NCBI RefSeq assembly: GCF_900188005.1
Contig: NZ_FZNR01000006.1
Location: 62,001 to 126,000 of the forward strand
Reading direction: 5' to 3'
DNA from: Actinoplanes regularis
Lineage (GTDB): Bacteria; Actinomycetota; Actinomycetes; Mycobacteriales; Micromonosporaceae
DNA: 64,000 nt
Shown here: positions 8,525-17,192 of the stretch, piece after piece
Layout: each line of letters opens with the position of its first letter
How positions within the stretch are numbered: position 1 is the stretch's first letter
Program-made: the position numbers and the translations under genes
Notes under the pieces: model-generated
What the model saw: only the letters and a program-made list of their open reading frames with translations
What the model was told of the DNA's origin: nothing
Databases searched by the model: none

Positions 8525-9541
8525 ATGGCGGTCACCCTGGCAGACGTGGCCCGGCTGGCCGGGGTCTCCCCCGCCACCGTCTCCCGCGTGATCAACGACA
8601 GTGCCAAGAAGGTCGCGCCCGAGCTCCGGGAGCGGGTCCTGGCCGCGGTCGCCCAGCTGCACTACGTGCCGAACGCGCACGCGCAGAACGTCGCCCGGCC
8701 ACGCAAGTCCGCGGTCGGGGTGATCGTGCACGACGTCTCCGACCCGTACTTCGCCGAGATCACCCGGGGCCTGCAACGGCAGGCCGCGGCACACGACCGG
8801 CTGCTGGTGATCTGCAACAGCTACCGTGAGCCGGAACGGGAGCTGGCGTACGTCGCGCTGCTGCGGGCGCAGCAGGTGCACGCGCTGATCCTGGCCGGCT
8901 CCGGCTATCACGACGACGAGTTCACCGCCCGGCTCAACGGCGAGCTCAACGCGTACCAGCAGGGCGGCGGGCGGGTCGCGGTGATCGGCCGGCACGAGCT
9001 GGTCGGCAGCGCGGTGCTGCCGGCGAACGAGGCCGGGGCGTACGAGCTGGGCTGCCGCGTGCTCGGCCTCGGCCACCGCCGCTTCGGCGTGATCGCCGGC
9101 CCGCGAGCGCTGACCACCACCACCGACCGCCTCTCCGGGGTCCGCCGGGCCGCCGACGAGCTGGGCGTCCCGCTGCCGGCGGAGCGGATCGTCTACGCCG
9201 ACTTCACCCGGGACGGCGGTGCGGCTGCGGCCGCCGAGCTGCTCGCCGCCGCACCCGACCTCACCGCGATCCTGGCGCTCAACGACTCGATGGCCGTCGG
9301 CACCCTCGCCACCCTGCGCGAGCGCGGCATCGCCGTCCCCGGCCGGATCTCGGTGACCGGCTTCGACGACATGCCGATCGCCCGTGACGTCACCCCCGCG
9401 CTGACCACGGTCCGGCTTCCCCTGGTCGACATGGGTGAGCGCGCGATGGCGCTGGCGCTCGGCGACGACGCGGGGCCGCTCTCCGAGCCGGCCCCGGCCG
9501 ACGTCATCTGGCGGGAGAGCTGCGCCGCCTCCACGTCCTGA
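8525..9541 (+). CDS. LacI-family transcriptional regulator
   Basis: 338 residues from the ATG at 8525; an in-frame GTG at 8519 would add two residues. The HTH is clear (VTLADVARLAGVSPATVSRV), with hinge YVPNAHAQNVARP and a periplasmic-binding-like effector domain ending in VTGFDDMPIARDVTPALTTV. No Shine-Dalgarno is visible. A TATCTA hexamer at 8509-8514 would place the transcript start on or next to the start codon, so translation may be leaderless (inference). No carbohydrate genes adjoin it. Confidence 0.9.
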   Translation: MAVTLADVARLAGVSPATVSRVINDSAKKVAPELRERVLAAVAQLHYVPNAHAQNVARPRKSAVGVIVHDVSDPYFAEITRGLQRQAAAHDRLLVICNSYREPERELAYVALLRAQQVHALILAGSGYHDDEFTARLNGELNAYQQGGGRVAVIGRHELVGSAVLPANEAGAYELGCRVLGLGHRRFGVIAGPRALTTTTDRLSGVRRAADELGVPLPAERIVYADFTRDGGAAAAAELLAAAPDLTAILALNDSMAVGTLATLRERGIAVPGRISVTGFDDMPIARDVTPALTTVRLPLVDMGERAMALALGDDAGPLSEPAPADVIWRESCAASTS

Positions 9542-9582
9542 CCGGGCTCCTACCGGCCGGGACCTGCGGGTACATTGCGCGG

Positions 9583-10029
9583 GTGACTGACCTCGACCCG
9601 GCCCACCGGCGCTCGACCACCGGACGGGCCGTGGTCGCGACGCAACTCGTGCTGCTCATCGCGTACCTGACAGGCAGTTACGGGATTTTGATCATCGCGG
9701 CCGTGCGCGCCGGCGACCTCGGCGCGGTTGTGCATCCCTTCCTGGATCGGCTCGGCGATCCGAAGGATTCGATACCCGGGATCGGGCCGGAATCGTTGTG
9801 GAACCCGCTGATCTGGTTTGTCGGCGCCTGCCGGCTGATCGCGTTGCTGATCTTCCCGATCGGCTTCGCCATGCTGTCGTTCGGGGCGGCGACGCTGGTG
9901 CAGGCCTGGCGGCGGGGCGACCGCCGGATGTCCACCTGGCTGGCCGTGCTCACCGGGATCTGGCTGGCCCTGACGATCCTCGCGACCACGACTCACGGCA
10001 TGCACCTGACGGGCTGGCTGGCGGATTGA
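9583..10029 (+). CDS. Small four-helix membrane protein
   Basis: 148 residues from a GTG start. Four hydrophobic segments are visible (about 18-40, 72-82, 84-108, 117-137), with a soluble loop holding Asp/Pro/Gly after the first. No known motif is recognised and no function is assigned. It is monocistronic, ended by the hairpin at 10032-10063. Confidence 0.72.
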   Translation: MTDLDPAHRRSTTGRAVVATQLVLLIAYLTGSYGILIIAAVRAGDLGAVVHPFLDRLGDPKDSIPGIGPESLWNPLIWFVGACRLIALLIFPIGFAMLSFGAATLVQAWRRGDRRMSTWLAVLTGIWLALTILATTTHGMHLTGWLAD

Positions 10030-10031
10030 GA

Positions 10032-10063
10032 AAAGCGGCCCCGGAGGAATCCGGGGCCGCTTT
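10032..10063. terminator. Bidirectional terminator
   Basis: Perfect 13-bp stem (10032-10044/10051-10063), A-rich on one side and T-rich on the other, with a 6-nt loop. It separates two convergent genes. Confidence 0.88.
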
Positions 10064-10076
10064 GTCGAACAGTAGG

Positions 10077-12179
10077 TCAGGCCGGAGTGGTCTCCGCGGC
10101 CTGGTCCTCGATGGCCGCCTTGATCCGGTCGGCCTGCAGCCGGCTCTTGACACCGGTCACCGCGGTCACCCGGTAGCGGGTGAGCTTGCCGGTGGCGCGC
10201 AGGTGGTCGTGCAGCTGAGCGCCGAAGAGCTCGAGGACCTCCTCGTCGCTCGGACCACGGCCGCCCTGCGGCCGGGGCAGCAGGTGCTGCCACGGCTGGT
10301 CGGCCCCGGTCGGCTGACCGCCGAGGGCGGCGAGGTAGTCGTTGACGAACTCGCGGATGGTCGCCTCGTCCAGCCGCGGCACGCTCGGCGCCAGCGTCAT
10401 CGCCAGCTCGCGCGGGTCCGTCTCGTCGCTGCCCTCCATCTCCTCGACGAGGGCGGTCTGCAGGTCCTCGATCGCCGCCATCCAGGTCGCGGAGCCCACC
10501 GGCGCGGTGACCGGGGCCGGGAGCAGGTCACGCCAGGGGAAGGCGGGCTCGCCCGGCTCACCGTTCATCTCGCGCACGTAGTCGTTGACGAACGACCGGA
10601 CCACGCCCTCGCCGAGGTCCGGCACCCGCGGGGCGAGGGTCCGGACCAGCTCAGCGGTGCGGGTGTAGGTCATCTCGGGCAGGTTGTCGGCGTTGATCTC
10701 GCTCGCGACCATGCGGCTGAGGCGCTCGACGGCGAGCCGCCACCACGGGGAGCCGACGATGTTGACGGCCCGCTGGGCACCGGTCGGGGTGGCCGCCCAG
10801 GAGGGCACCTCGCGCCCGCCGGCCGCACCGGCGCCGTTGGCCCCGTTGGCCCCGTTGCTGCCGTTGGTTCCGTTCGCCCCGTTGGCGCCGTTCGTCGGCG
10901 TGACCGGAGCGGTCGAGATGAAGGGCCGGGGCGCCGGGACGGCCGGGATCGAGCCGAGCACCGCGGGCACCGCACCGGGCACGGCCGCCGGGCTGCCGTT
11001 CTCAGCGGGCAGACGCGGTGCCGGAACCTCCGCCGAGGTCTCGGCGGGCGCCGGCATCCCCAGCAGCTCCTCCGGGGTGACCGCCGCGGCCAGCCGCTCA
11101 CCGAGCGACGGCGTCTCCGTGGTCGAGTTCACCAGCGCGGCGAGCCGCGCCACCGTCGGCCGGACCACGACCGGCTCGTCCGCCGGCTCCTCCACCGGCT
11201 CCTCCTCGGCCACGGGGGCGAGGGCCGGCGGCGTGAACTGCACCGGCTGAACCGGGCGACCGGCGGCGACCGGCTCGGCGGGAGCGGCGGGCGCGATCGG
11301 AGCGGCGGCGGGCGCGACCGGAGCCGGAGCGGCGATCAGCTCGGCGACGGACGCCGGGGCGACCGCCGCGGCGGGCCGCGCCTCCGCGGGGATCAGCAGG
11401 TCCATCACCCGCTGGATCCGGGCGAGCTGCTCGATCACGTCCTCGACCACCGGCTCGCCGGCGGTCCGGGCGTCCTTCAGCAACCGGCTGCGCCACCAGC
11501 CCTTCGGCCAGCGGCCCGAGCTGACCCGGTGGTGGTTGATCACCATGCGGCGCATCTGCCGCTCGCCGGCCATCCGCTCGAGGTCCGGGTCGTCATCCGG
11601 GATCAGCCAGCCCCAGCGCTCGGCCATCCGGCGTGGGCTGTACGCGAACCGGCCGCGGCGCACCCGCTGCCCGGCCGCGGTCAGCGCGGCCCACCACATC
11701 AGGAAGATCACGCAGGGCACGGCGAGACGCAGCAGCTTCTCGGTGCCGGTGACCGCGTTGCTGGCGACGATGATGCCGGAGACCGCGGCGATCAGCGCGG
11801 CGATCCAGAGCATCGGGCCGGGGTGACCGGGGGTCAGGATCTTGCCGTCCGGGCCGTAGACCGAGGTGTTGCGGTACTGCTCCGCGGCGAGGCTGGTGGC
11901 GGTCAGGAAGCAGATCTCGAAGACCGCGAAGACCAGGATCGCGAACACTTTGGGCAGTTGCAGCTGCTCGGTGGCGATCACCCACATGCCCTCGGCGTTG
12001 AGCAGCAGCGCCAGGTTCATGCTGAACGAGAGCGCGATCGGCCGCAGCGGCTTCTTGGAGCGTTTCGCCCAGACGGCGAAGCCGATCAGCAGGGCGACGC
12101 CCAGCACACCGCCGGCCAGCAGGACCAGCGCGGCGTAGTCCTGCCAGAAGTTGGCGATCTGGCTGTTGAACTGCTTCAT
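10077..12179 (-). CDS. Large membrane protein with low-complexity linker and duplicated C-terminal domain
   Basis: 700 residues from the ATG at 12179. The N-terminal 190 residues hold about five membrane helices and look like the DUF2637/SpdB-like group of actinobacterial membrane proteins (uncertain). A cytoplasmic Trp/Arg-rich segment follows, then a long Ala/Pro/Glu-rich region and a collagen-like tract of G-A-N / G-T-N triplets near residues 425-450. The C-terminal 240 residues contain two copies of one domain: each has L-A-P-x-V-P-x-L followed by (S/E)FVNDY and (F/Q)PW(R/Q)(D/H)LLP, about 85 residues apart. The role is unknown. The upstream region has an imperfect palindrome at 12240-12275. 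Confidence 0.78.
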   Translation of the reverse strand: MKQFNSQIANFWQDYAALVLLAGGVLGVALLIGFAVWAKRSKKPLRPIALSFSMNLALLLNAEGMWVIATEQLQLPKVFAILVFAVFEICFLTATSLAAEQYRNTSVYGPDGKILTPGHPGPMLWIAALIAAVSGIIVASNAVTGTEKLLRLAVPCVIFLMWWAALTAAGQRVRRGRFAYSPRRMAERWGWLIPDDDPDLERMAGERQMRRMVINHHRVSSGRWPKGWWRSRLLKDARTAGEPVVEDVIEQLARIQRVMDLLIPAEARPAAAVAPASVAELIAAPAPVAPAAAPIAPAAPAEPVAAGRPVQPVQFTPPALAPVAEEEPVEEPADEPVVVRPTVARLAALVNSTTETPSLGERLAAAVTPEELLGMPAPAETSAEVPAPRLPAENGSPAAVPGAVPAVLGSIPAVPAPRPFISTAPVTPTNGANGANGTNGSNGANGANGAGAAGGREVPSWAATPTGAQRAVNIVGSPWWRLAVERLSRMVASEINADNLPEMTYTRTAELVRTLAPRVPDLGEGVVRSFVNDYVREMNGEPGEPAFPWRDLLPAPVTAPVGSATWMAAIEDLQTALVEEMEGSDETDPRELAMTLAPSVPRLDEATIREFVNDYLAALGGQPTGADQPWQHLLPRPQGGRGPSDEEVLELFGAQLHDHLRATGKLTRYRVTAVTGVKSRLQADRIKAAIEDQAAETTPA

Positions 12180-12239
12180 GCGGGGAGGCCCTTCATTGGA
12201 ACCGAGAAGGTACGCGTGGAGCGCGGGCCGACCGCGAGA

Positions 12240-12275
12240 TGCACGATCACACTGCTCCCAGTGATCATGCGTGCA
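12240..12275. promoter_or_regulatory. Imperfect palindrome upstream of the membrane protein gene
   Basis: The left arm TGCACGATCAC and right arm GTGATCATGCGTGCA pair over 11 bp with a 4-nt bulge. It lies about 60-95 bp upstream of the start at 12179. It could be an operator or a leader hairpin; no regulator is identified. Confidence 0.35.
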
Positions 12276-12413
12276 CTGCCTGGCACCGCGGGCCCTCCTC
12301 GTCGTCGGGGCATTCTTGCTGGCCCGGATTTCTATCACGTATCCGGGGTCGCCCGCGAAAGGAGCGCGTCACAGGCACTGTCCGAAGCCGTACGCGCCGC
12401 GCGATGTCAGGGC

Positions 12414-13073
12414 CTAGATGCCCCGCTCCTGCCGCTCCTTGCGAAGCTGCACGAAGGAGGTCCAGCGTGGATCCTCCTGCCGGCTCTCCGCACGATAGAA
12501 GTCGGTCACCGAGAGACCCGACAGGTGGGTCGCGGCGGCGATCAGCGCGCCGATGAGGAGCAGGTCCAGCTGCACGGAAAGGTACCCGTACCACTCGGCG
12601 AGCGGGTAGGTGCCGAGATCACGGTGCGCGTCGGCCACGCTGGCCAGGTCGGGGATCGGCGAATCGCCGCCGGAGGAGTCCATCGCGATGCTGGCGACAC
12701 CGACGATCAGCAACATGACGGCGAGGCCGGCGAACCAGAAGGCGGTCATCCGCGCCCACGGCCACGGGCGTCGCAGCGCGAACGTCAGTACCGCGGTGAC
12801 CACGGCGGTCACCGGCCCGACGACCATGTTGAAGGCGAGTCCGAAGCGCAGGCCGTCGGCGTCCTGGTCCAGGCTACGAAACTCCTGGTCGGTCCACGCC
12901 AGCGTGTGGTAGGCGTCGGCCACCGCCCCGACCCGCACCCAGCAGGCGATCGCCGCGACACCGAGGATCGTGGCCGCCACCGCGCACACGCCGAACAGCA
13001 CCGAGCTTCGCCGGACCAGTACCGGCGGTCGTACGTCCACAGTCTCCCCCGTTCCAAAAACGAGAGCGAGCAT
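12414..13073 (-). CDS. Four-helix membrane protein of unknown function
   Basis: 219 residues. Four membrane segments are visible (about 25-48, 78-98, 108-130, 165-188). Between helices 1 and 2 lies a polar stretch with WTDQEFRSLDQDADG, resembling the layout of DUF4328-type membrane proteins, though I am not sure of the family. The C-terminal tail is basic and cytoplasmic. It lies on the same strand as the repeat protein upstream, separated from it by the terminator at 13089-13121, so it probably has its own promoter. Confidence 0.72.
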   Translation of the reverse strand: MLALVFGTGETVDVRPPVLVRRSSVLFGVCAVAATILGVAAIACWVRVGAVADAYHTLAWTDQEFRSLDQDADGLRFGLAFNMVVGPVTAVVTAVLTFALRRPWPWARMTAFWFAGLAVMLLIVGVASIAMDSSGGDSPIPDLASVADAHRDLGTYPLAEWYGYLSVQLDLLLIGALIAAATHLSGLSVTDFYRAESRQEDPRWTSFVQLRKERQERGI

Positions 13074-13088
13074 AGCGGGACCGGCAAG

Positions 13089-13121
13089 TGAGAAAAGGGG
13101 CCCCGCAGGGCCCCTTTCTCA
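13089..13121 (-). terminator. Terminator of the triple-repeat protein gene
   Basis: Stem of about 12 bp with a single-A bulge, running gagaaaggggccc to its complement, followed on the minus strand by a T-rich flank. It lies 9 bp after the stop of the gene at 13130-14326. Confidence 0.82.
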
Positions 13122-13129
13122 CCGGGTTG

Positions 13130-14326
13130 TCACTGGTTGAGGGAGCAGGTGGAGAGCCCCTCGGCGTTCAGGTTCGGCTTGGCCGCGGTGCGCCCGATCG
13201 CGGTCTCCATCCGGTTGATCGTGGAGAACCGCTTGTCCTTCAGCGGGCCGAGGATCGCGTTCTGGATGAAGTTCGGACCACCCTGACCGACGGTGCTGGC
13301 CAGGCGCTTGTTCGCCTCCTGGATCTGGGTCTGCAGCAGCGCCAGGTTCCGGTCGATCTCGGCCTGCGCCGACGCCGGGATCGCGACATTGATCTTCACG
13401 TCCGGGCAGTTGACGGTCGGCACGGCGCCGTTGTTGCCGCCGGCCGGCGCGGCCGTGGTCGCGGCGGCCGTGGGCGCCGCCGTGGCGCCGGCACCCTGGT
13501 CACCCGTGGCGCCACCGCCGTTCTCGTTCAGCGTGCAGGCCGACAGGCCCTCGGCGTTCAGGTTCGGCTTGGCCGCGGCCCGCCCGATCGCGGTCTCCAT
13601 CCGGTTGATCGCCGCGAACCGCTTGTCCTCCAGCGGGCCGAGGATCGCGTTCTGGATGAAGTTCGGACCACCCTGACCGACGGTGCTGGCCAGGCGCTTG
13701 TTCGCCTCCTGGATCTGGGTCTGCAGCAGCGCCAGGTTCTGATCGATCTCGGCCTGCGCCGACGCCGGGATCGCGACATTGATCTTCACGTCCGGGCAGT
13801 TGACGGTCGGCACGGCACCGGCGCCGTTCGCTCCGGCGTTCCCGGCCGCGGCCGTCACCGCCGTCGGCTCGGGCGCGGCGTTCCCGCCACCGTTCTGGTT
13901 CAGCCCGCAGGTCGCGAGCGAGTCGACCGGCAGGTTCGGCTTGGCCGCGCTCCGGCCGATCGAGATCGCGATCCGGTCGATCGTGGACGCCCGCTTGCCC
14001 TTCAGCGGGCCGAGGATCGCGTTCTGGATGAAGTTCGGACCACCCTGACCGACCGTGCTGGCCAGGCGCTTGTTCGCCTCCTGGATCTGGGTGTTCAGCA
14101 GTGCCAGGTTCCGCTCGACCTCGGCCTTCGCCGAGGCGGGGATCGCGGGCAGCTGCGGCGCGACCTGCGGGCAGTTGACGGTCGGTACGGCGTCGGAGGT
14201 CGCCGCGTTCGCCACGCCCAGCCCGACACCGACCAGGGCCACCGCGACGCCCGCGATGCCGGCGACCCGCCAGCGCCGGACGTTGGATCCACCCGCGTTG
14301 CTCCGGTAGCTCCGGTAGCGCTTCAT
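13130..14326 (-). CDS. Secreted protein built of three 97-residue repeats
   Basis: 398 residues. A basic N terminus and a long hydrophobic segment (about 20-42, ending in Ala-rich VANAAT) form a signal peptide or anchor. Three copies of one domain follow at 47-143, 171-267 and 301-397, joined by Ala/Gly/Thr/Pro-rich linkers. Each copy has VPTVNCP near its start, the segment QIQEANKRLASTVGQGGPNF in its middle and a Cys near its end, so one intradomain disulfide is likely. The pattern predicts helical bundles. I recognise no family. Copies 2 and 3 are almost identical at the DNA level, pointing to recent duplication or gene conversion. Confidence 0.82.
   Translation of the reverse strand: MKRYRSYRSNAGGSNVRRWRVAGIAGVAVALVGVGLGVANAATSDAVPTVNCPQVAPQLPAIPASAKAEVERNLALLNTQIQEANKRLASTVGQGGPNFIQNAILGPLKGKRASTIDRIAISIGRSAAKPNLPVDSLATCGLNQNGGGNAAPEPTAVTAAAGNAGANGAGAVPTVNCPDVKINVAIPASAQAEIDQNLALLQTQIQEANKRLASTVGQGGPNFIQNAILGPLEDKRFAAINRMETAIGRAAAKPNLNAEGLSACTLNENGGGATGDQGAGATAAPTAAATTAAPAGGNNGAVPTVNCPDVKINVAIPASAQAEIDRNLALLQTQIQEANKRLASTVGQGGPNFIQNAILGPLKDKRFSTINRMETAIGRTAAKPNLNAEGLSTCSLNQ
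13136..14188 (-). repeat. Three tandem coding repeats of 291 bp with linkers
   Basis: Units at 13898-14188, 13526-13816 and 13136-13426, each encoding 97 residues. The two downstream units share long runs of identical DNA; the first unit is more diverged. Confidence 0.9.
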
Positions 14327-14578
14327 GTGTGCCGCCTTCCTGCTCGGACGTTCTCAACCGTCCTTACGGGAACGCTCCCAAGCCGGATCGAACTAAAGGA
14401 AAACTTAAGGAACGAGGGGCAGCGGTGTTAAGACTCGCCTCTCAAAGCGGCCTGCCATACCGCCGATGAGCTGGGGAAACACCATTCCTAACGGATAAGG
14501 ATCTTTCCGGTACGGCCGACCCCCACCTGTGTCCGCGACCACGGTTTCCCGCCGAATCCTGTGCCAGACTCGGCGACC

Positions 14579-15292
14579 ATGAATCTCCCTCCCGAGGTCC
14601 GCGCGATCGTCCGCACACGTTTCGCCGAGGAGACGGCGACGGCCTACCTGGAGATGACCCGGCCATCGATCGGCTACGCGCCGGCCGACGAGGGCTGGAG
14701 CGCGTTCGGCGGCGACCCGTCGGTGGCGGCCTTCCCCTGGCCGGCCTACCAGGGCGTTCCCATGCTCATGCTGGCCCAGATCGACTGCGCCGAGGCGGCC
14801 GAACTACTCGGCGACGCCTGGCCGTTCACCGCCGACGGCCGCCTGCTGTTCTTCCACGACGACGACTTCGCGGCGCCCTACTCCGGGGCCGAGGGCGACG
14901 AGGCCTGCCGAGTCATGCACGTGGCCGGCTCCCCCGTCGCCCCGCTCCCGGCCGGGCGCCGGACGATCCCGCCGCTCCCGCTCGTCCCGGCCCCGCTCGC
15001 CGCGCTACCCAGCTGGCAGAACGACGCGGACAAGGCCCTCGGCGTGGGGGTCCTCGACATGATCGACCTCTGGGAGGACCTCTCCCCGCTGCTGCCGGCG
15101 CCACGTCACCGACTGCTCGGCTACCCCGACAAACAGGGCCCCGAGGTCACCGGTCACCGTCCGCTCCTGCAGGTGGAGGCCGAAGAGGGCACGGCCTGGG
15201 GCGAGATCGTGAGCGTGACGTTCTGGATCACCGACGCCGACCTGCGCGCCGGCATCCTTACCAACGTCCGCCGCTCCTACCAGGTCGCCTGA
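14579..15292 (+). CDS. DUF1963 (YwqG-like) protein
   Basis: 237 residues from the ATG at 14579. The sequence FGGDPSVAAFPWPAYQGVPMLM followed by LAQIDCAEAA fits the DUF1963/YwqG family, whose members typically read GG-P-WP-x-G-P-h-hLAQID. The biochemical role is unknown. It is followed on the same strand by a second small gene 26 bp later, probably in the same transcript. Confidence 0.78.
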   Translation: MNLPPEVRAIVRTRFAEETATAYLEMTRPSIGYAPADEGWSAFGGDPSVAAFPWPAYQGVPMLMLAQIDCAEAAELLGDAWPFTADGRLLFFHDDDFAAPYSGAEGDEACRVMHVAGSPVAPLPAGRRTIPPLPLVPAPLAALPSWQNDADKALGVGVLDMIDLWEDLSPLLPAPRHRLLGYPDKQGPEVTGHRPLLQVEAEEGTAWGEIVSVTFWITDADLRAGILTNVRRSYQVA

Positions 15293-15318
15293 CCGGTCCG
15301 GCATGGGAGAATGCCCTG

Positions 15319-15807
15319 GTGGAACTGCGCCCTGAACTCTGTGCGCCGGTCATCTCGCAGGAGCGGCTCGCCGAGCTCCGTGCCACCATCGAACGAATCG
15401 GCGACCTGCTGGAGAACGGCCGATCCGTGGTGGCCGAGATCGCCGCACTGAACGCGGACACCGGGCACGACTACATTCCGGAGGACTTGCGGCGCTGCTG
15501 CGACCAGGACGTTGAGTGGCTCGTGCTCGACGCCAGGTACCCCGCCCGGCCGGAGGTCCCCGACATCACCCGCGACGAGATGGTCGAGATCGCCCACCGC
15601 ATGCTCGGTGGTGACCTCGAGGAGCGGCAGTTCTACATGCGTCTCTTCGATGCGAACGTCGACCCCAACACCACGTCCGCGCTGTTCGTCTACCCGCCGG
15701 GGAGCCTGCTGGACGCTTCGCCGGAGGAGATCGTCGACTACATCCTGGCCTACCGCCCGACCCCCCATTCGCCGATGCCGTTCACCCCGCTGACATTCGG
15801 CGCATGA
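15319..15807 (+). CDS. Hypothetical protein
   Basis: 162 residues from a GTG start. It has a helical N-terminal half, then DYIPEDLRRCC and a segment EERQFYMRLFDANVDPN, and ends near FVYPPG...YRPTPHSPMPF. It is soluble, with no signal peptide, membrane segment or known motif. Its position close behind the DUF1963 gene suggests co-transcription. A perfect hairpin follows. Confidence 0.68.
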   Translation: MELRPELCAPVISQERLAELRATIERIGDLLENGRSVVAEIAALNADTGHDYIPEDLRRCCDQDVEWLVLDARYPARPEVPDITRDEMVEIAHRMLGGDLEERQFYMRLFDANVDPNTTSALFVYPPGSLLDASPEEIVDYILAYRPTPHSPMPFTPLTFGA

Positions 15808-15828
15808 CGCTTCCCGCGGATGCCCCGG

Positions 15829-15863
15829 CGAGATGTGGACCGCCCCGAGCGGTCCACATCTCG
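15829..15863. terminator. Bidirectional terminator
   Basis: Perfect 14-bp stem (15829-15842/15850-15863) with a 7-nt loop, between convergent genes ending at 15807 and 15877. Confidence 0.88.
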
Positions 15864-15876
15864 CGGCTGAGCTCCG

Positions 15877-17166
15877 TCAGCTGAGGCAGAGGCGGCCGGC
15901 GCCGGACCGGGCCGTGACCACCGACGGCACCTGGGCCGTCGGGATCAGCGGACCGGGGCGCAGCACCGGCGTCCAGCCGGCGTCGGTGCCCAGGTCCGGG
16001 TCGTGGGTGGCGTTGTACTCGGCGAGCAGGTTGACCTCGGCGATCCTGCCGGTGCCGACGCGGATCAGGGTGCCCTTCTCGGTCATGCCGGGGCCGCCCC
16101 AGTTGTAGACGACGGCGTCGAGCGGGATGTCGGCGCTGCGCAGGAAGAAGTTGTTCTCGGCGTAGATCGCCGAGTAGACGCCGACGCCCCAGGAGTACTG
16201 GTAGAAGTCCTCGTCGGTCTCGTAGTAGTAGTTGTCGTAGACGTCCACCTGGCCGAAACGCACGCGCGGCGCCCGCTGGCCGATGTTGGCGAACCGGTTG
16301 TGGTGGACGGTGACCCGGAGCTTGCCGACGTCCGCGCCGACCGTGTTGGTGGAGCCGATCAGCATCGTCTTGTCGTGCTCCTGGAAGACGTTGTACGAGA
16401 TCGTCACCAGGTCGGACGCCCGGATCACGTCCAGCGCCCCGTCGTGGACCTGGTACGGCCGCCCGTAGTGGAGCGGCTGCAGCGAGTCCACGTTGTCGCC
16501 GTCACTGAACGTGTTGTGGTCGGCCCAGACGTGTGTCCCACCGGTCAGCGTGATCAGGTCGTACGCGGAGTTCCAGTTGCCGGCCGAGCCGTCGGTCGGA
16601 TCCCAGGCCGGGAAGCAGTCGGCGGCGTCCTCGAGGCGCAGGTTACGGACGATGACGTTGTCCACGCCGGAGATCAGCAGGTTGAGGCCGATCAGCCGGG
16701 CGTTCGCCAGCCCGAGGATCGTGGTGTTGGACGGCACCTTGAGCTGGATGTCCGCGGCCTGGTTCTTGGCGGAACGAACCCGGGCGTCCTCGAGCGGGCC
16801 GGTGGGTTTGACGGTCGTCCCCTGGTAGGCGGCCAGGAACGCGTCCAGCGAGTACTCCGGGTCGGTGTAGGTCGCGCAGTCACCGTTCGGGCGCAGCGTG
16901 CCGGCGACCAGCACGATCCGGGGCGCGGTGTCGGTGCCGGCCAAGGCGGCGGCGAGTTCGTCCCGGGTGCGGACGACGAACACGTGGTCGTCGGTGGCGG
17001 CGGAGCCGCCCGTGGTTCCGGTGGTGGAGGAGGCCCAGCCGTCGTTCGCGGGGAGGACTTCCCGGGCGGCGGCGGGAACGGTGACGGTCGCGGCGGATGC
17101 GGGGACGGTGGCGACGCCGGCGAGGAGGAGGCCGGACGTCAGCACGAGAGCGGTTCTACGAAACAC
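15877..17166 (-). CDS. Secreted pectate lyase, polysaccharide lyase family 1 type
   Basis: 429 residues. The GTG at 17166 is chosen because GGAG lies 5 nt upstream and it opens a signal peptide (FRRTALVLTSG, ending VPASA). The parallel beta-helix signature is clear: vWADHNTFSDGD with the conserved DHN region, GALDVIRASDLVTISYNVF, HDKTMLIGS, VTVHHNRF and RAPRVRFG (the RxPxxR motif of PL1 lyases). It should cleave polygalacturonate by beta-elimination outside the cell, giving unsaturated oligogalacturonides. It is the last gene of the uronate operon, 26 bp after the cupin gene, linking the operon to pectin as substrate. Confidence 0.92.
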   Translation of the reverse strand: MFRRTALVLTSGLLLAGVATVPASAATVTVPAAAREVLPANDGWASSTTGTTGGSAATDDHVFVVRTRDELAAALAGTDTAPRIVLVAGTLRPNGDCATYTDPEYSLDAFLAAYQGTTVKPTGPLEDARVRSAKNQAADIQLKVPSNTTILGLANARLIGLNLLISGVDNVIVRNLRLEDAADCFPAWDPTDGSAGNWNSAYDLITLTGGTHVWADHNTFSDGDNVDSLQPLHYGRPYQVHDGALDVIRASDLVTISYNVFQEHDKTMLIGSTNTVGADVGKLRVTVHHNRFANIGQRAPRVRFGQVDVYDNYYYETDEDFYQYSWGVGVYSAIYAENNFFLRSADIPLDAVVYNWGGPGMTEKGTLIRVGTGRIAEVNLLAEYNATHDPDLGTDAGWTPVLRPGPLIPTAQVPSVVTARSGAGRLCLS

Positions 17167-17192
17167 GGTCACTCCAAAAGCGACACGAGAGG

